A stretch of DNA of 64,000 nucleotides. Source: CAISIP01 sp038326025 (lineage in GTDB: Bacteria > Pseudomonadota > Gammaproteobacteria > Burkholderiales > Burkholderiaceae_C). A program made the position numbers and the translations under genes. Shown in pieces: positions 37,374-47,053 of the stretch. The stretch covers positions 1 through 64,000 of the forward strand of contig JBBQJP010000020.1 of the NCBI GenBank assembly GCA_038326025.1, written 5' to 3'. The notes under the pieces were generated by a model, which did not search any database, had not been told where the DNA came from, and saw only the letters and a list, made by a program, of their open reading frames with translations. Each line of letters opens with the position of its first letter. Position 1 is the first letter of the stretch.

Positions 37374-39935
37374 TTACCAGTCCTCCTTGACCGCCAGCAC
37401 GACATCATGCCGCGCTGCAGCCCTGGCGCCGAGCCACGCGGTAGCGGTTCCGGCCAGCACGGTGGCCGCGCACAAGGCCAGCAGTTGCGGCCAGGGAAGC
37501 AGCAGGTCCATGCTCCAGTGAAAGCTCTGTGGGTTCACCACGTGCACCAGAATGACGCTGACGCCCAGCCCCAGCAACAAGCCGGCCAGTGCACCGATGG
37601 CCGTCCAGGCCAGACCTTCGAGTGCGACCAGGGTCAGTATCTGGCGCTGTGTCAGGCCCAGATGCACCAGCAGGCCGAACTCCTTGCGCCGGGCCAGCAC
37701 CTGGGCGCTGAAGTTGGCCGCCACGCCGAACAGCCCGATCGCGATGGCCACCACCTGCAGCCAGTAGGTGACGGCGAAGCTGCGATCAAATATGCGCAGC
37801 GAGGTGGCACGCAGTTCGCCGGCGCTGGCCATTTCCAGCTGCATCGGGCCCTGTGTGCGCTCGACCAGTACGCGCAATGTATTTTGCAGGGCCGTAGTGT
37901 CGGCTCCGGGCGCCAGCGACAAGGCCAGATCATTGACCTTGTGGTCATCGGTCAAGCGCACATAGTCGTCCAGGTCGATCGCGATGGCACCGAACTGGCG
38001 CGCATAGTCGCGCCATATCCCCGCGACGACGAAATGCGGGCGCGTCGTACTGGCTGCGCCGTCCGCTGGTGTCAGCACGTCGGCCAAGGCCTCGTACGAC
38101 GCGCCGACCTGCAGACCATACAAGGCGCTCATCGGCTCGCTGACGTAGATGGCGACTGCGCCCGGCGGCGGTGTCTGCAGCGGCCCGACCAGCGCCAGTG
38201 CGCGCGCCGGCTCGGTCAACGGACGCGCCAGCAACGCCACGGCCGGCCGACCGGAGACCAGGTTCAAGCTTTGCGAGCGCGCCGCAGCCACCTGGCGCAC
38301 ACCGGGCAAGGCACGCACGGCGTCGACCAGATCGGAGGAAAAACCGGGGCCCTCAAAACCAGCGCCCAGGCGCAGATACAGGTCGGCCGGCAACACTACA
38401 TCGAGCCAGTCCTGCACCGAGTTGCGGAAGCTGGCCACCATCACCGTCAGCGCGACCGCCAGGCTCAGCGACGCGACCACGCCGCTGATGGCCACTGCTG
38501 CGCCCCCGCGCACCCGACGGGCACGCTCGATCGCCAGCATCGGCAACAGGCGATGTCCGAGCAACGGGGCCAGCCTGTCATACAGCAGGGCGATCCAGGA
38601 CGGCAGGGCGCTGATGCCGCCGATGAGCAGCAGCGCAATGGCCAGGTAGGCCGCCAGTGCCATGCCCCACAATGCCGGCGCCAGTGCCAGCAAGACACTG
38701 GCCAGCAACAGGCCCAGTGCCAGCCAGGGATGGTCGTGACCGCGCGCCGGCAGTCCCACGCCTTTGAGCGTAGGGGCCGGTGCCAGGCGGGCAGCCGAGG
38801 CAGCCGGCACCCAGGCGCCCACAATGGCCGCCAGCACGCCGAGAAATCCGTAACCCGCCGCCGCGCCGGTACTCCACTGCAACCGGGGTGCGACCCCTTT
38901 GAAATAACCGCCGCCCAGGTCACCACCGAGCCAGCGAAGTGCCAGCCATGCCAGTGCCGTTCCGAGCACGATGCCCAGCAGGCTTCCGACCAGACCCAGC
39001 ATCAGCGACTCCGTCAACACCAGGCGCAGTCGGTCGCGCGCCGGCAGGCCCAGCACGCCGAGCAAGGCGAATTGCTGGGCGCGTTTGCGCACGCTCAGCG
39101 CGAGTACCGAGAACACCAGAAAGGCGCCGGTAAACAAGGCCACAAGGGCCAACACCGTGAGGTTGACGCGGTAGGCGCGCGACAGGTTGCTGACACTGCC
39201 AGCGGCGTCGGCCGGCGGCTGCACCATCAGGCCGGCCGGCCAGCGCGGATCGGCGCGCAGCCGGGACGCGACGGCAACCGGATCGAGTCCGGGTTGCAGT
39301 TGCAGGTCGATACGCGAGAGTTTTCCGGATTGGCCCAACAGGTCCTGTGCGGCGCCGATATCCATCACAGCGAGCGCCGCGCCGCTGGCGCCCACGCTGC
39401 CGCTGACCTGCAACCGGTGCGTGCCCGCGCCGGCGTGCACCGTCAATGACGTACCCGCGGTGGGGGAGAGCCCCAGTTCGCGCCATGCAGAGGGATTCAG
39501 AAACACCGTGTACGGATCGAACATCGCCAGACGCGGCGCGTCGGCACCGGGCAACGGCGCCAGACCCGGCGCCACACGTACGATCAGCAGGGCATCCACG
39601 CCGACGATGCGCAGCGACATCGGACGTTCGGTGCTGTCACGCGGCACCAGCACCCGCGATTCAAGTACCGGTGACGCGGTCCGCACCTGTGCATCGTTGG
39701 CGACCAGGCTGTAGATGTCCTCGTCGAAGTGCGCCGTGGCGGCACGCACTTCAAGATCTGCCTGGCCGTTGACCGAGCGCACAGCCTGTGCGAATTCCTG
39801 CAGCGCCGACTGGTTGATCAGCGACACCGACAAGGCCAGCGCCACGCCAAGCATGACCGCGGCAACAGCGGCCGCATTGCGCCAGGGGTGGTGGCGCAAT
39901 TCCTGCCAGGAGAATGTCTTCAACAGTTCGATCAC
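37374..39935 (-). CDS. FtsX-like ABC permease, two-domain (about 853 residues)
   Basis: Large inner-membrane protein with ten or so membrane helices arranged as two FtsX/MacB-type halves. Helix one (NAAAVAAVMLGVALALSVSLINQ) is followed by a large periplasmic domain (about 45-270), three helices, a helix cluster in the middle, a second periplasmic domain (about 540-710) and three final helices (WLQVVAIAIGLFGVAANFSAQ ...). LARRKEFGLLVHLGLTQRQI is the cytosolic loop after helix one of the last domain. The first Met of the open frame lies far upstream, so I place the start at the GTG at 39935 (VIELLKTFSWQELRHHPWRN). Relatives with this layout export lipoprotein-like or small hydrophobic cargo with a LolD-like ATPase; none is adjacent here. 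Confidence 0.88.
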   Translation of the reverse strand: MIELLKTFSWQELRHHPWRNAAAVAAVMLGVALALSVSLINQSALQEFAQAVRSVNGQADLEVRAATAHFDEDIYSLVANDAQVRTASPVLESRVLVPRDSTERPMSLRIVGVDALLIVRVAPGLAPLPGADAPRLAMFDPYTVFLNPSAWRELGLSPTAGTSLTVHAGAGTHRLQVSGSVGASGAALAVMDIGAAQDLLGQSGKLSRIDLQLQPGLDPVAVASRLRADPRWPAGLMVQPPADAAGSVSNLSRAYRVNLTVLALVALFTGAFLVFSVLALSVRKRAQQFALLGVLGLPARDRLRLVLTESLMLGLVGSLLGIVLGTALAWLALRWLGGDLGGGYFKGVAPRLQWSTGAAAGYGFLGVLAAIVGAWVPAASAARLAPAPTLKGVGLPARGHDHPWLALGLLLASVLLALAPALWGMALAAYLAIALLLIGGISALPSWIALLYDRLAPLLGHRLLPMLAIERARRVRGGAAVAISGVVASLSLAVALTVMVASFRNSVQDWLDVVLPADLYLRLGAGFEGPGFSSDLVDAVRALPGVRQVAAARSQSLNLVSGRPAVALLARPLTEPARALALVGPLQTPPPGAVAIYVSEPMSALYGLQVGASYEALADVLTPADGAASTTRPHFVVAGIWRDYARQFGAIAIDLDDYVRLTDDHKVNDLALSLAPGADTTALQNTLRVLVERTQGPMQLEMASAGELRATSLRIFDRSFAVTYWLQVVAIAIGLFGVAANFSAQVLARRKEFGLLVHLGLTQRQILTLVALEGLAWTAIGALAGLLLGLGVSVILVHVVNPQSFHWSMDLLLPWPQLLALCAATVLAGTATAWLGARAAARHDVVLAVKEDW

Positions 39936-40056
39936 AAGCCAGTATATTGAGCACCTGAACAGAGATGGGCTGCGGTGAAGGATGCGCCAGGTTCTGCCCT
40001 GAATGCCGCGCACCAGAGTCGGCCCATTGCCACATTGACGAAAGACACCTGACCCC

Positions 40057-41025
40057 ATGACAAACCTGCCAACCTACGACGACGTTGTTGCCGCCGCTGG
40101 CCGAATCGAAGGCCATGCCCACAAGACCCCGGTGCTGCGCTCGCGCACACTCGACGAGCGCCTGGGTGCGCAGCTGTTCTTCAAGTGCGAGAACTTTCAG
40201 CGCATGGGGGCATTCAAGTTCCGCGGTGCCTTCAATGCACTCGCGCGTTTCAATGCGAACCAGCGCAAGGCCGGGGCACTGGCGTTTTCCAGCGGAAACC
40301 ATGCGCAGGCGATTGCGCTGTCGGCGCGGCTGCAAGGTATCAAGGCCGTGATCCTGATGCCGACCGACGCGCCCCAGGCGAAGATTGCCGCCACCCGTGG
40401 TTATGGCGCCGAAGTGGTGTTGTTCGACCGTTTTACGCAGGACCGCGAGCAGCTCGCGGCCGATCTGGCGCGCGAGCGCGGCATGACACTGATTCCGCCG
40501 TTCGATCATGCCGACGTGATTGCCGGTCAGGGTACCGCCACCAAGGAACTGATCGAGGAGGTCGGCGCGCTGGACTACCTGTTCGTCTGTGTCGGTGGTG
40601 GCGGCCTGATCAGCGGCAGTGCCCTGGCCGCGCGTGCGCTGGCGCCGGCCTGCAAGGTGATCGGTGTCGAACCCGAGGCGGGCAACGACGCGCAGCAGTC
40701 GATGCGCAGCGGCACCATCGTGCGTATCGACACACCGCGCACAATTGCCGACGGCGCGCAAACGCAATCGGTGGGCAAACTCACCTTTGCCATCATGCGC
40801 CGTGATGTCGATGACATCATGACCGTGAGTGATGCGCAACTGGTCGAGAGCATGCGTTTCTTCGCCGAGCGCATGAAGATCATCGTCGAACCCACCGGTT
40901 GCCTGGGCGCGGCTGCGGCCACTTTCGGCGGCTTGCCACTGGCCGGCAAACGGGTCGGGGTCATCGTCAGCGGCGGCAATGTCGACCTGGCAAGATTCAG
41001 CCATCTGGTCGGAGCGGTTGCGTGA
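40057..41025 (+). CDS. Threonine/threo-3-hydroxyaspartate ammonia-lyase-like PLP enzyme
   Basis: A 322-residue fold-type-II PLP enzyme. The Schiff-base lysine lies in GAFKFRGAFNAL (about residue 55), the substrate-binding loop is SSGNHAQA, the phosphate-binding loop is VGGGGLISG, and SGGNVDL is near the end. There is no C-terminal ACT domain, so this is the short, allosterically simple class that includes catabolic threonine dehydratase, serine racemase and L-threo-3-hydroxyaspartate ammonia-lyase. Start ATG 40057 with good spacing. It is divergent from the FtsX gene by 121 bases. The exact substrate among these three cannot be fixed by eye. Confidence 0.93.
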   Translation: MTNLPTYDDVVAAAGRIEGHAHKTPVLRSRTLDERLGAQLFFKCENFQRMGAFKFRGAFNALARFNANQRKAGALAFSSGNHAQAIALSARLQGIKAVILMPTDAPQAKIAATRGYGAEVVLFDRFTQDREQLAADLARERGMTLIPPFDHADVIAGQGTATKELIEEVGALDYLFVCVGGGGLISGSALAARALAPACKVIGVEPEAGNDAQQSMRSGTIVRIDTPRTIADGAQTQSVGKLTFAIMRRDVDDIMTVSDAQLVESMRFFAERMKIIVEPTGCLGAAAATFGGLPLAGKRVGVIVSGGNVDLARFSHLVGAVA

Positions 41026-41136
41026 TATATCGACCTGTCGGGACAGGCAAGCTGCGCCCGTGACGCCCGGCCGCGCTGCGCGCGGTCCGGGTCCTTGAGC
41101 AGATGTTTGCGGGCAAGGCGCCGTGACCGTGCAGGT

Positions 41137-41150
41137 TTGATCTTTATCAA
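41137..41150. promoter_or_regulatory. Perfect FNR/Anr box upstream of hsp20
   Basis: TTGATCTTTATCAA matches the TTGAT-N4-ATCAA consensus exactly. A possible -10 (TAATCT, 41192-41197) places the box centre at about -60.5 from the likely start of transcription, the distance of class I FNR/CRP-type activation. The Hsp20 gene starts at 41263. Confidence 0.75.
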
Positions 41151-41262
41151 AGCCCGTCGCTGTCATCGCGCCTGGGTCTTGAAATCCGGGCTAATCTCTT
41201 CAACTGGGAAACAGACGGCCCGCCGTGGTGCCGCCAATGACAAATATGCAAGGAGAGACACC

Positions 41263-41691
41263 ATGAATTCCCTGATGACGCATGGCAGTTTGTTCGACGA
41301 TTTCTTCCGCGACGTGGCGCCCGGCTTCTATGTGCGGCCGCTGCACGGAGACAACCTGCCGACCCCGTCCCAGATCAAGATCGACCTCAAGGAGTCCGAC
41401 AAGGCCTACACCGTTCAGGCGGAAGTGCCCGGTGTGTCCAAGGACGACATCCATGTATCGATCGAAGGCAACGTGGTGACGCTGCGTGCCGAGGTCAGGC
41501 AACAGGATAGCCAGAACGAGGGCGAGAAGGTGCTGCGTACCGAGCGTTATTACGGTGCGGTTGCGCGCAGCTTCCAGTTGCCGCAGGACATTGACCAGGC
41601 GCAGGCCAAGGCCAAATACGACAACGGCGTGTTGTCGCTGACCCTGCCCAAGAAAACGGGTGCGGGATCGCAGCGCCTGACGATCGAATAA
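41263..41691 (+). CDS. Small heat-shock protein (Hsp20/alpha-crystallin)
   Basis: A 142-residue chaperone that holds unfolding proteins in oligomers. The alpha-crystallin domain runs from about residue 40 to 135: IKIDLKESDKAYTVQAEVPGV, SIEGNVVTLRAEV and the dimer-core segment YDNGVLSLTLPKK, with a final RLTIE tail bearing an IxI/V-like motif. The start at 41263 has AAGGAGAG in perfect position. The upstream FNR/Anr-type box suggests induction by oxygen limitation rather than heat alone. It stands alone between the dehydratase and the riboswitch. Confidence 0.95.
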   Translation: MNSLMTHGSLFDDFFRDVAPGFYVRPLHGDNLPTPSQIKIDLKESDKAYTVQAEVPGVSKDDIHVSIEGNVVTLRAEVRQQDSQNEGEKVLRTERYYGAVARSFQLPQDIDQAQAKAKYDNGVLSLTLPKKTGAGSQRLTIE

Positions 41692-41728
41692 GTCCTGGCG
41701 CTCGGGCCATTGGCCTACAATCCGTCCA

Positions 41729-41816
<88 letters not shown>

Positions 41817-41893
41817 TGATGAGATGGGTCCGGCGCAGTCCGTGATCTGTTTTTTCAGGCGCCCGAGGTTGGCGCATTGAAAGGATGGACACG

Positions 41894-42922
41894 ATGTTGC
41901 GACGGACTTTTTCTTTTGGCGCGTGGGTTATTGCGGCAACCGGCCTGTTCGCGGGGCATGCGGCCTCGGCGCAGGAACTGCGCGTGCTGGTGCACGGCTC
42001 CTTCTCGCTGCCCAAGCCGATGCTGGCGCAGTTCGAAGCGCAATCGGGTGTCAAGCTCAGCATCATCAAGGGCGGCGACGCCGGCGAGATGCTCAACAAG
42101 CTCATTCTCACCCACGCCCAACCCATCGCCGATGTGGTGTTCGGCATCGACAACGCACTGATCGTCAAGGCCCAGGCTGCGAATGTGCTGCAAGCCTATT
42201 CCGGCGCCGCAAGCCAGCGCATCAGCGCCGTGCCGCTGGACGGTCCGGTGGTTGCAGTGGACTATGGTTTTGTGAACCTGAATTACGACAAGGCCTGGTT
42301 TGCCAAGAGTGGTCTGGCCTTGCCCCGCACGCTGGAAGACCTGGCGCAGCCGGCCTACCGCAACCTGCTGGTGGTGCAGAACCCGGCGACCTCGAGCCCG
42401 GGTTATGCATTCATGTTGGCCACCATCGCCGGTTTGGGCGAGGAGGCCGCCTACGACTGGTGGGGACGCATGCGTGCCAACGGCATGAAGGTCGCCAAGG
42501 GCTGGAGCGAGGCCTACTACACCGAGTTCACACGCAACGGTGGCAGTCGCCCGATTGTGGTCAGTTACGCCAGCAGTCCTGCGGCCGAGGTGTTCTACAG
42601 CAAGGAAAAGATCAGCGAGCCGCCGACGGCCAGCCTGTTCCTCAAAGGTGGCGTGTTCCGCCAGGTTGAAGGTGTGGCCCTGGTCAAGGGTGGGCAGCAA
42701 TTGGAGGCAGCCGGCCAATTCATCGAGTTCATGCGTTCGCCGGCGGTGCAGGAAGCACTGCAGACCACCATGTGGATGTATGCCGCCGAGCCGCGTACGC
42801 CGCGCCCCGAGGTGCTGCGCCACGCGCCGGAGCCGACTGCATTTGACAATCCGTCACAGGAACAGATCGCACAGAAGGCGCCCGACTGGGTCAGCCGCTG
42901 GACGCGGGTCGTGCTGAAATAA
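41894..42922 (+). CDS. thiB: Thiamine-binding periplasmic protein
   Basis: A 342-residue precursor with a signal peptide (MLRRTFSFGAWVIAATGLFAGHAASA). The mature part is a type II periplasmic binding protein: VLVHGSFSLPKPMLAQFEAQSGVKL, GGDAGEMLNKLILTHAQPIADVVFGIDN, DYGFVNLNYDKAWF and YASSPAAEVFYS match ThiB. I prefer the ATG at 41894 over 41885 because GAAAGG lies eight bases upstream of it and is right against 41885. The gene is first in thiBPQ and sits behind a TPP riboswitch; thiamine, TMP or TPP is the cargo. Confidence 0.95.
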   Translation: MLRRTFSFGAWVIAATGLFAGHAASAQELRVLVHGSFSLPKPMLAQFEAQSGVKLSIIKGGDAGEMLNKLILTHAQPIADVVFGIDNALIVKAQAANVLQAYSGAASQRISAVPLDGPVVAVDYGFVNLNYDKAWFAKSGLALPRTLEDLAQPAYRNLLVVQNPATSSPGYAFMLATIAGLGEEAAYDWWGRMRANGMKVAKGWSEAYYTEFTRNGGSRPIVVSYASSPAAEVFYSKEKISEPPTASLFLKGGVFRQVEGVALVKGGQQLEAAGQFIEFMRSPAVQEALQTTMWMYAAEPRTPRPEVLRHAPEPTAFDNPSQEQIAQKAPDWVSRWTRVVLK

Positions 42923-42970
42923 GACGTCGTCGATTCGCGAGAAGAGATCGACCGACCTTCGGTGCGCGCG

Positions 42971-44575
42971 ATGAAACAGATCCGGGTCGCACCGTCGCTC
43001 TGGCTTGGCGCGCTGCCGTTGCTGTTTCTGTCCGTGGTCATGCTGGCGCCGCTGCTGCGCATCGCAGCCGAGGCCTTCTCCGGTACCGTCAGCGCCACGG
43101 TCGCGCTGGTGGCGGATCTGTGGCGCGACGACTACCTGCGCTGGCGCATTTTGTGGTCGTTTTTGCAGGCTGCCGTGACATGTATTGCGGCACTGTTGCT
43201 GGCCCTGCCGGTGTCCTGGGTGCTGGCGCGGTTCCGGTTTCCCGGGCGCTCGCTGGTGCTGCGTCTTTTGATGCTGCCGTTTGTCGTGCCGACCCTGGTG
43301 GCGGCCATGGGCGTGCTGGCCTTGTGGGGACCGCAGGGTTTTATGTCGGGCTGGTTTGGCATCGATCTGCAGGACACGCCCTGGTTGTTGCTGTATGGCA
43401 ATCTGTTCTTCAACCTGTGCCTGGTGGTACGCGCCGGCGTTGACGCGCTCGGTCATGTCAGTGCCGCGCGTGTGGCCGCAGCGCGCACGTTGGGCGCATC
43501 ACCCTGGCGCGTGTTCTGGCGCGTCGAGTGGCCGGCCATCGTGCCGTGGCTGGCGTCGGCCCTGTGCCTGGTGTTCCTGTATTGCCTGTCAGGTTTCGGT
43601 CTCGCGCTGGTGCTCGGTGGCCAGCGTTACGCCACGGCAGAAGTCGAGATCTACACGCTGGTTGCCCATGAGTTGCAGTTGGCACAGGCCGGGGTACTGG
43701 CCGTGTGCATGGCGCTGCTGACCGGCCTGGTGGCGCTGGCCTACGCCTGGATCGAGCAGCACCTGGCCGTGCCAGGGCGCCCCGACGCGATTGCACTGCG
43801 CCGACCGGCAACGGTGCGGCAATGGGGCGCCGTGCTCGGTGCCATGCTGGTGCTCACCGTGTTTTGCGCCGCGCCGCTGATGGCCATCGTGTTGCGTGCG
43901 GCGGGGGCGGGCTCCGCCGCCTGGGCAATGGTGCTCGAGAGCGACAGTCTGCAGGCGATCGGCAATACGCTGCGCTTCACCGCGGCTGCGTTGGTGCTGG
44001 CCGTATTGCTGGGTGTGTGCCATGCGTTGGCCGCGCGTCGTTCGGTGGTATTGCGTGCGGCCGCCTTCCTGCCTTTTGTCGTGTCGCCGGTGGCGGTGGC
44101 ATTCGGCCTGCTGCTGCTGTATCCAGGTTGGACCGCCAGTTTGTGGATTCTGGTTGCAGCCTATGCCTTGCTGGCCTATCCGTTCGTGGCCCAGTCGCTG
44201 GGGGCGGCGCTCGACAATCTGCCGCAACACCTGGCGCAGGCGGCGCGTACCCTGGGCGCCACACCCTGGCGGCTGTTCTGGCGCGTGACGCTGCCATTGA
44301 TTTTGCCGTCGCTGCGCCGGGGCATGGCCTTTGCCGCGGCCACGGCGCTGGGAGAGTTCGCGGTGACCTTGTTCCTGTCCCGTCCGGAATGGACCACATT
44401 GACGACCTTGATATACGAACGCCTGGGTCGACCCGGCGCCGGCAACCGCGACGAAGCCCTGGTGCTGGCCGCGGTGCTGATGTTGCTGGCCTTGCTGGCT
44501 TTTTTGTTGATCGACCGTCCCGGTGTGCGTGATGCCGGGCGCACCAGAATGGTGGCGGGAGCGGCCCATGCTTGA
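42971..44575 (+). CDS. thiP: Thiamine ABC transporter permease
   Basis: A 534-residue inner-membrane permease built as two fused six-helix halves. Each half has a cytosolic ATPase-docking loop: AARTLGASPWRVFWRVEWPAIVPWL (about residue 175) and AARTLGATPWRLFWRVTLPLILPSL (about 425). This duplication and the place between binding protein and ATPase are typical of ThiP. The start at 42971 gives MKQIRVAPSLW; a GTG nine bases before is less likely. It overlaps the ThiQ start by eight bases. Expression should follow the TPP riboswitch. Confidence 0.95.
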   Translation: MKQIRVAPSLWLGALPLLFLSVVMLAPLLRIAAEAFSGTVSATVALVADLWRDDYLRWRILWSFLQAAVTCIAALLLALPVSWVLARFRFPGRSLVLRLLMLPFVVPTLVAAMGVLALWGPQGFMSGWFGIDLQDTPWLLLYGNLFFNLCLVVRAGVDALGHVSAARVAAARTLGASPWRVFWRVEWPAIVPWLASALCLVFLYCLSGFGLALVLGGQRYATAEVEIYTLVAHELQLAQAGVLAVCMALLTGLVALAYAWIEQHLAVPGRPDAIALRRPATVRQWGAVLGAMLVLTVFCAAPLMAIVLRAAGAGSAAWAMVLESDSLQAIGNTLRFTAAALVLAVLLGVCHALAARRSVVLRAAAFLPFVVSPVAVAFGLLLLYPGWTASLWILVAAYALLAYPFVAQSLGAALDNLPQHLAQAARTLGATPWRLFWRVTLPLILPSLRRGMAFAAATALGEFAVTLFLSRPEWTTLTTLIYERLGRPGAGNRDEALVLAAVLMLLALLAFLLIDRPGVRDAGRTRMVAGAAHA

Positions 44576-45227
44576 ACTGCGCGCGATTCGCAAGACCTTT
44601 GATGACGATGCCGGTGGCCACTGGGTACTGGCCGATGGACTCGACCTGTCGGTCGGTGCCGGCAACACGGTGGCAGTGCTCGGCCCGTCTGGCAGCGGCA
44701 AGAGTACCTTGCTCAAGATCATTGCCGGGCTGGAGCGCCAGGACTCCGGCCAGGTGATCTTTGACGGCGTTGACCTGGCCGGCGTGCCAACGGAGCGGCG
44801 CCGTTTTGCGCTGATGTTCCAGGATTTCGCGTTGTTTCCGCATCTCAACGTGCTGGACAACGTGGCCTTCGGTCTGGTCGAACAGGGGCTGGGCCGCTCG
44901 GGTGCGCGGGCACAGGCGCAGGCCATGCTGGAGGTTTTTGGCATGTTGGGCCATGCGCGCCAGAAGGTCTGGAAGTTGTCAGGCGGCGAGCAGCAGCGTG
45001 TGGCGCTGGCGCGCGCGTTGATTACTGCGCCCCGGCTACTGCTGCTCGATGAACCGTTCTCGGCGCTCGATGCGCAGTTGCGCGCCAGTTTGCGCGCCGA
45101 ATTCAGCCAGCGCATTGCCGCATCCGGTATCGCTGCCGTACTCGTGACCCATGACGAGGCCGAAGCCCGCGCGATGGCACAGCAAGGCTACCGACTGAAT
45201 GACGGGCGCCTGTACCGGCTCTGGTGA
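44568..45227 (+). CDS. thiQ: Thiamine ABC transporter ATPase
   Basis: A 219-residue ATPase with Walker A LGPSGSGKST, the Q-loop FQDFALFPHLNV, signature LSGGEQQR, Walker B LLLLDEPFSALD and H-loop VLVTHDEAEA. The small size without a C-terminal regulatory domain is usual for ThiQ. The ATG at 44568 overlaps the permease end by eight bases, so translation is coupled. It powers thiamine import with ThiB and ThiP. Confidence 0.95.
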   Translation: MLELRAIRKTFDDDAGGHWVLADGLDLSVGAGNTVAVLGPSGSGKSTLLKIIAGLERQDSGQVIFDGVDLAGVPTERRRFALMFQDFALFPHLNVLDNVAFGLVEQGLGRSGARAQAQAMLEVFGMLGHARQKVWKLSGGEQQRVALARALITAPRLLLLDEPFSALDAQLRASLRAEFSQRIAASGIAAVLVTHDEAEARAMAQQGYRLNDGRLYRLW

Positions 45228-45275
45228 ACGCGCACGATCCGTCGGGGTGGTTTGCGCTGCTATGCTTGCGCGCTC

Positions 45276-46511
45276 ATGAACGCGCACCGATTCTCCGATC
45301 TGACTCGCCACCGCGACTTCATGCGCTTCTGGGTCGCCCGGTTGTTCGGAACCACGGGCAACCAGATGCTGATGGTGGCCATTGGCTGGCAGATGTACGA
45401 CCTGACCGGCAGCGCATGGGATCTGGGCCTGGTCGGCCTGTACCAGTTCGTTCCCGCCTTGCTCTTCACACTGGTGGCAGGTCATGTGGCGGACCGTTAT
45501 CACCGGGGGCGCATCGTGGCGACCTGCATGGTGGCGCAGGCGCTGGTGGCGGCCTTGCTGGTGGCGTCGACCGTGGGTTTCGGTGCCGATGCCGCCTGGG
45601 TCTCTCGCGGCCTGCTGCTGTCCGTATCGGTGGCGCTTGGGCTGGCGCGTGCCTTCCAGATGCCGGCGATGCAGTCGCTGACACCCAACCTGTTGCCGTC
45701 GCACCTGCTGTCGCGCGGCTTGGCCTTCAGTTCTGCCGGCACCCAGGCGGCCGTCATCGGGGGCCCGGCGCTCGGTGGTGTGTTGTTTGTCGCAGGTGCG
45801 CAGGCGGTGTATGCGGCGTGCGTGGTGGCGTTTGCCGTCGGTTGCGTGCTGGTGTTTTTGCTGCGTTACCCGCCTACGGTAAGAACCATCGAGCCGGTGT
45901 CCTTGCAGACCATGTTTGCCGGTCTGGCATTTGTCTGGCAGCGCAAGGTTTTGCTGGGCGCGGTATCGCTGGATCTGTTTGCCGTGCTGCTCGGTGGTGC
46001 TGTGGCCTTGTTGCCGATGTTTGCCAAGGACATCCTGATGGTGGGGCCCTGGGGCCTGGGTTTGCTGCGAGGCGCGCCGGCGGTCGGTTCGCTGGTGATG
46101 TCGGCCTGGTTGACGCGCTGGCCGCTGCGCCGGCGGGTCGGCCGTACGCTGCTGCTGTCGGTCGCGTTGTTCGGCGTGTGTATGCTGGCATTCGGTCTGT
46201 CCACCGAATTCTGGTTGTCGATGCTGGCGCTGGCCATATCAGGCGGAGCCGACACCGTCAGCGTGGTGGTGCGCCAGACCCTGGTGCAACTCGATACACC
46301 CGACGGCATGCGTGGTCGGGTCAGCGCCATCAACTCGGTCTTCATCGGCGCCAGCAACCAGCTCGGTGAGTTCGAATCGGGTGCCACGGCCGCGTTGCTG
46401 GGGCCCGTCGGTTCGGTTGTGCTCGGTGGTGTCGGGACCATCCTGGTGGCATTGGCGTGGATCCGCCTGTTTCCGCTTCTGGCCCAGCGCGATCGGCTCG
46501 ACGAGCGCTGA
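45276..46511 (+). CDS. MFS transporter (EntS-like exporter)
   Basis: A 411-residue protein with twelve predicted membrane helices. The loop between helices 2 and 3 reads AGHVADRYHRGRIVATC, the MFS motif A variant (GxxxDRxxRR). RFWVARLFGTTGNQMLMVAIGWQMYDLTG is the typical first helix of the EntS/drug-efflux group (MFS_3). The second half has GLAFVWQRKVLLGAVSLDLFAVL and the ISGGADTVSVVVRQTLVQLDTPDGMRGRVSAINSVFIGASNQLGEFESG segment found in that group. Substrate unknown: siderophore or drug export are possible. It starts 48 bases after thiQ and may be read from its transcript. Confidence 0.9.
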   Translation: MNAHRFSDLTRHRDFMRFWVARLFGTTGNQMLMVAIGWQMYDLTGSAWDLGLVGLYQFVPALLFTLVAGHVADRYHRGRIVATCMVAQALVAALLVASTVGFGADAAWVSRGLLLSVSVALGLARAFQMPAMQSLTPNLLPSHLLSRGLAFSSAGTQAAVIGGPALGGVLFVAGAQAVYAACVVAFAVGCVLVFLLRYPPTVRTIEPVSLQTMFAGLAFVWQRKVLLGAVSLDLFAVLLGGAVALLPMFAKDILMVGPWGLGLLRGAPAVGSLVMSAWLTRWPLRRRVGRTLLLSVALFGVCMLAFGLSTEFWLSMLALAISGGADTVSVVVRQTLVQLDTPDGMRGRVSAINSVFIGASNQLGEFESGATAALLGPVGSVVLGGVGTILVALAWIRLFPLLAQRDRLDER

Positions 46512-46544
46512 CACACCCCACTTCACTAAAGGAATACCCGGACC

Positions 46545-46856
46545 ATGAGCACCTTGAACCCCGTGCAGCAAGCCCCCATTGACAGCGCCAGCGACAAAGA
46601 CCTGCCACCGATGGGACCGCCGATTGCGACCGGTCTGTATCGCCACTACAAGGGCGGCGATTACGAGGTACTGGACGTGGTGCGGCACAGCGAGTCGCTT
46701 GAGGAAATGGTGTTGTACCGGGCCTTGTACGGTGCGCACGGTTTGTGGGTGCGTCCGCGTGTCATGTTCGAGGGAACGGTCGAAATCGACGGTGTGCTTG
46801 TGCCCCGCTTTGCCCGGGTCGCAGATGCGGATGGCGGGCCAGGCACCGCGGCGTAG
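46545..46856 (+). CDS. DUF1653 domain protein
   Basis: A 103-residue protein whose residues 28-90 read TGLYRHYKGGDYEVLDVVRHSES ... MVLYRALYGAHGLWVRPRVMFEGTVE, the whole DUF1653 domain. It is a small cytosolic beta-rich fold of unknown function common in bacteria. The first 25 residues are not conserved. Ribosome site AAAGGA lies upstream, and the gene follows the MFS gene by 33 bases. Confidence 0.93.
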   Translation: MSTLNPVQQAPIDSASDKDLPPMGPPIATGLYRHYKGGDYEVLDVVRHSESLEEMVLYRALYGAHGLWVRPRVMFEGTVEIDGVLVPRFARVADADGGPGTAA

Positions 46857-47053
46857 CGGCTCGGAAAAGCAGACACTCAGCGCGTTTAACCGGTCCCCGG
46901 CCCGGCCAGGGTCAGCCTGTAATGGCCGATTCGTCGGATGCGTGCAACACATGGGACCGGCCCGCGCCGTTCGTCGGCGTGTCTCTGGGACAATGGCGGG
47001 GTTGCGCTGGAATTTTTCCCTGCGCCATTTCACGACGAGGCACCCTCACACCC

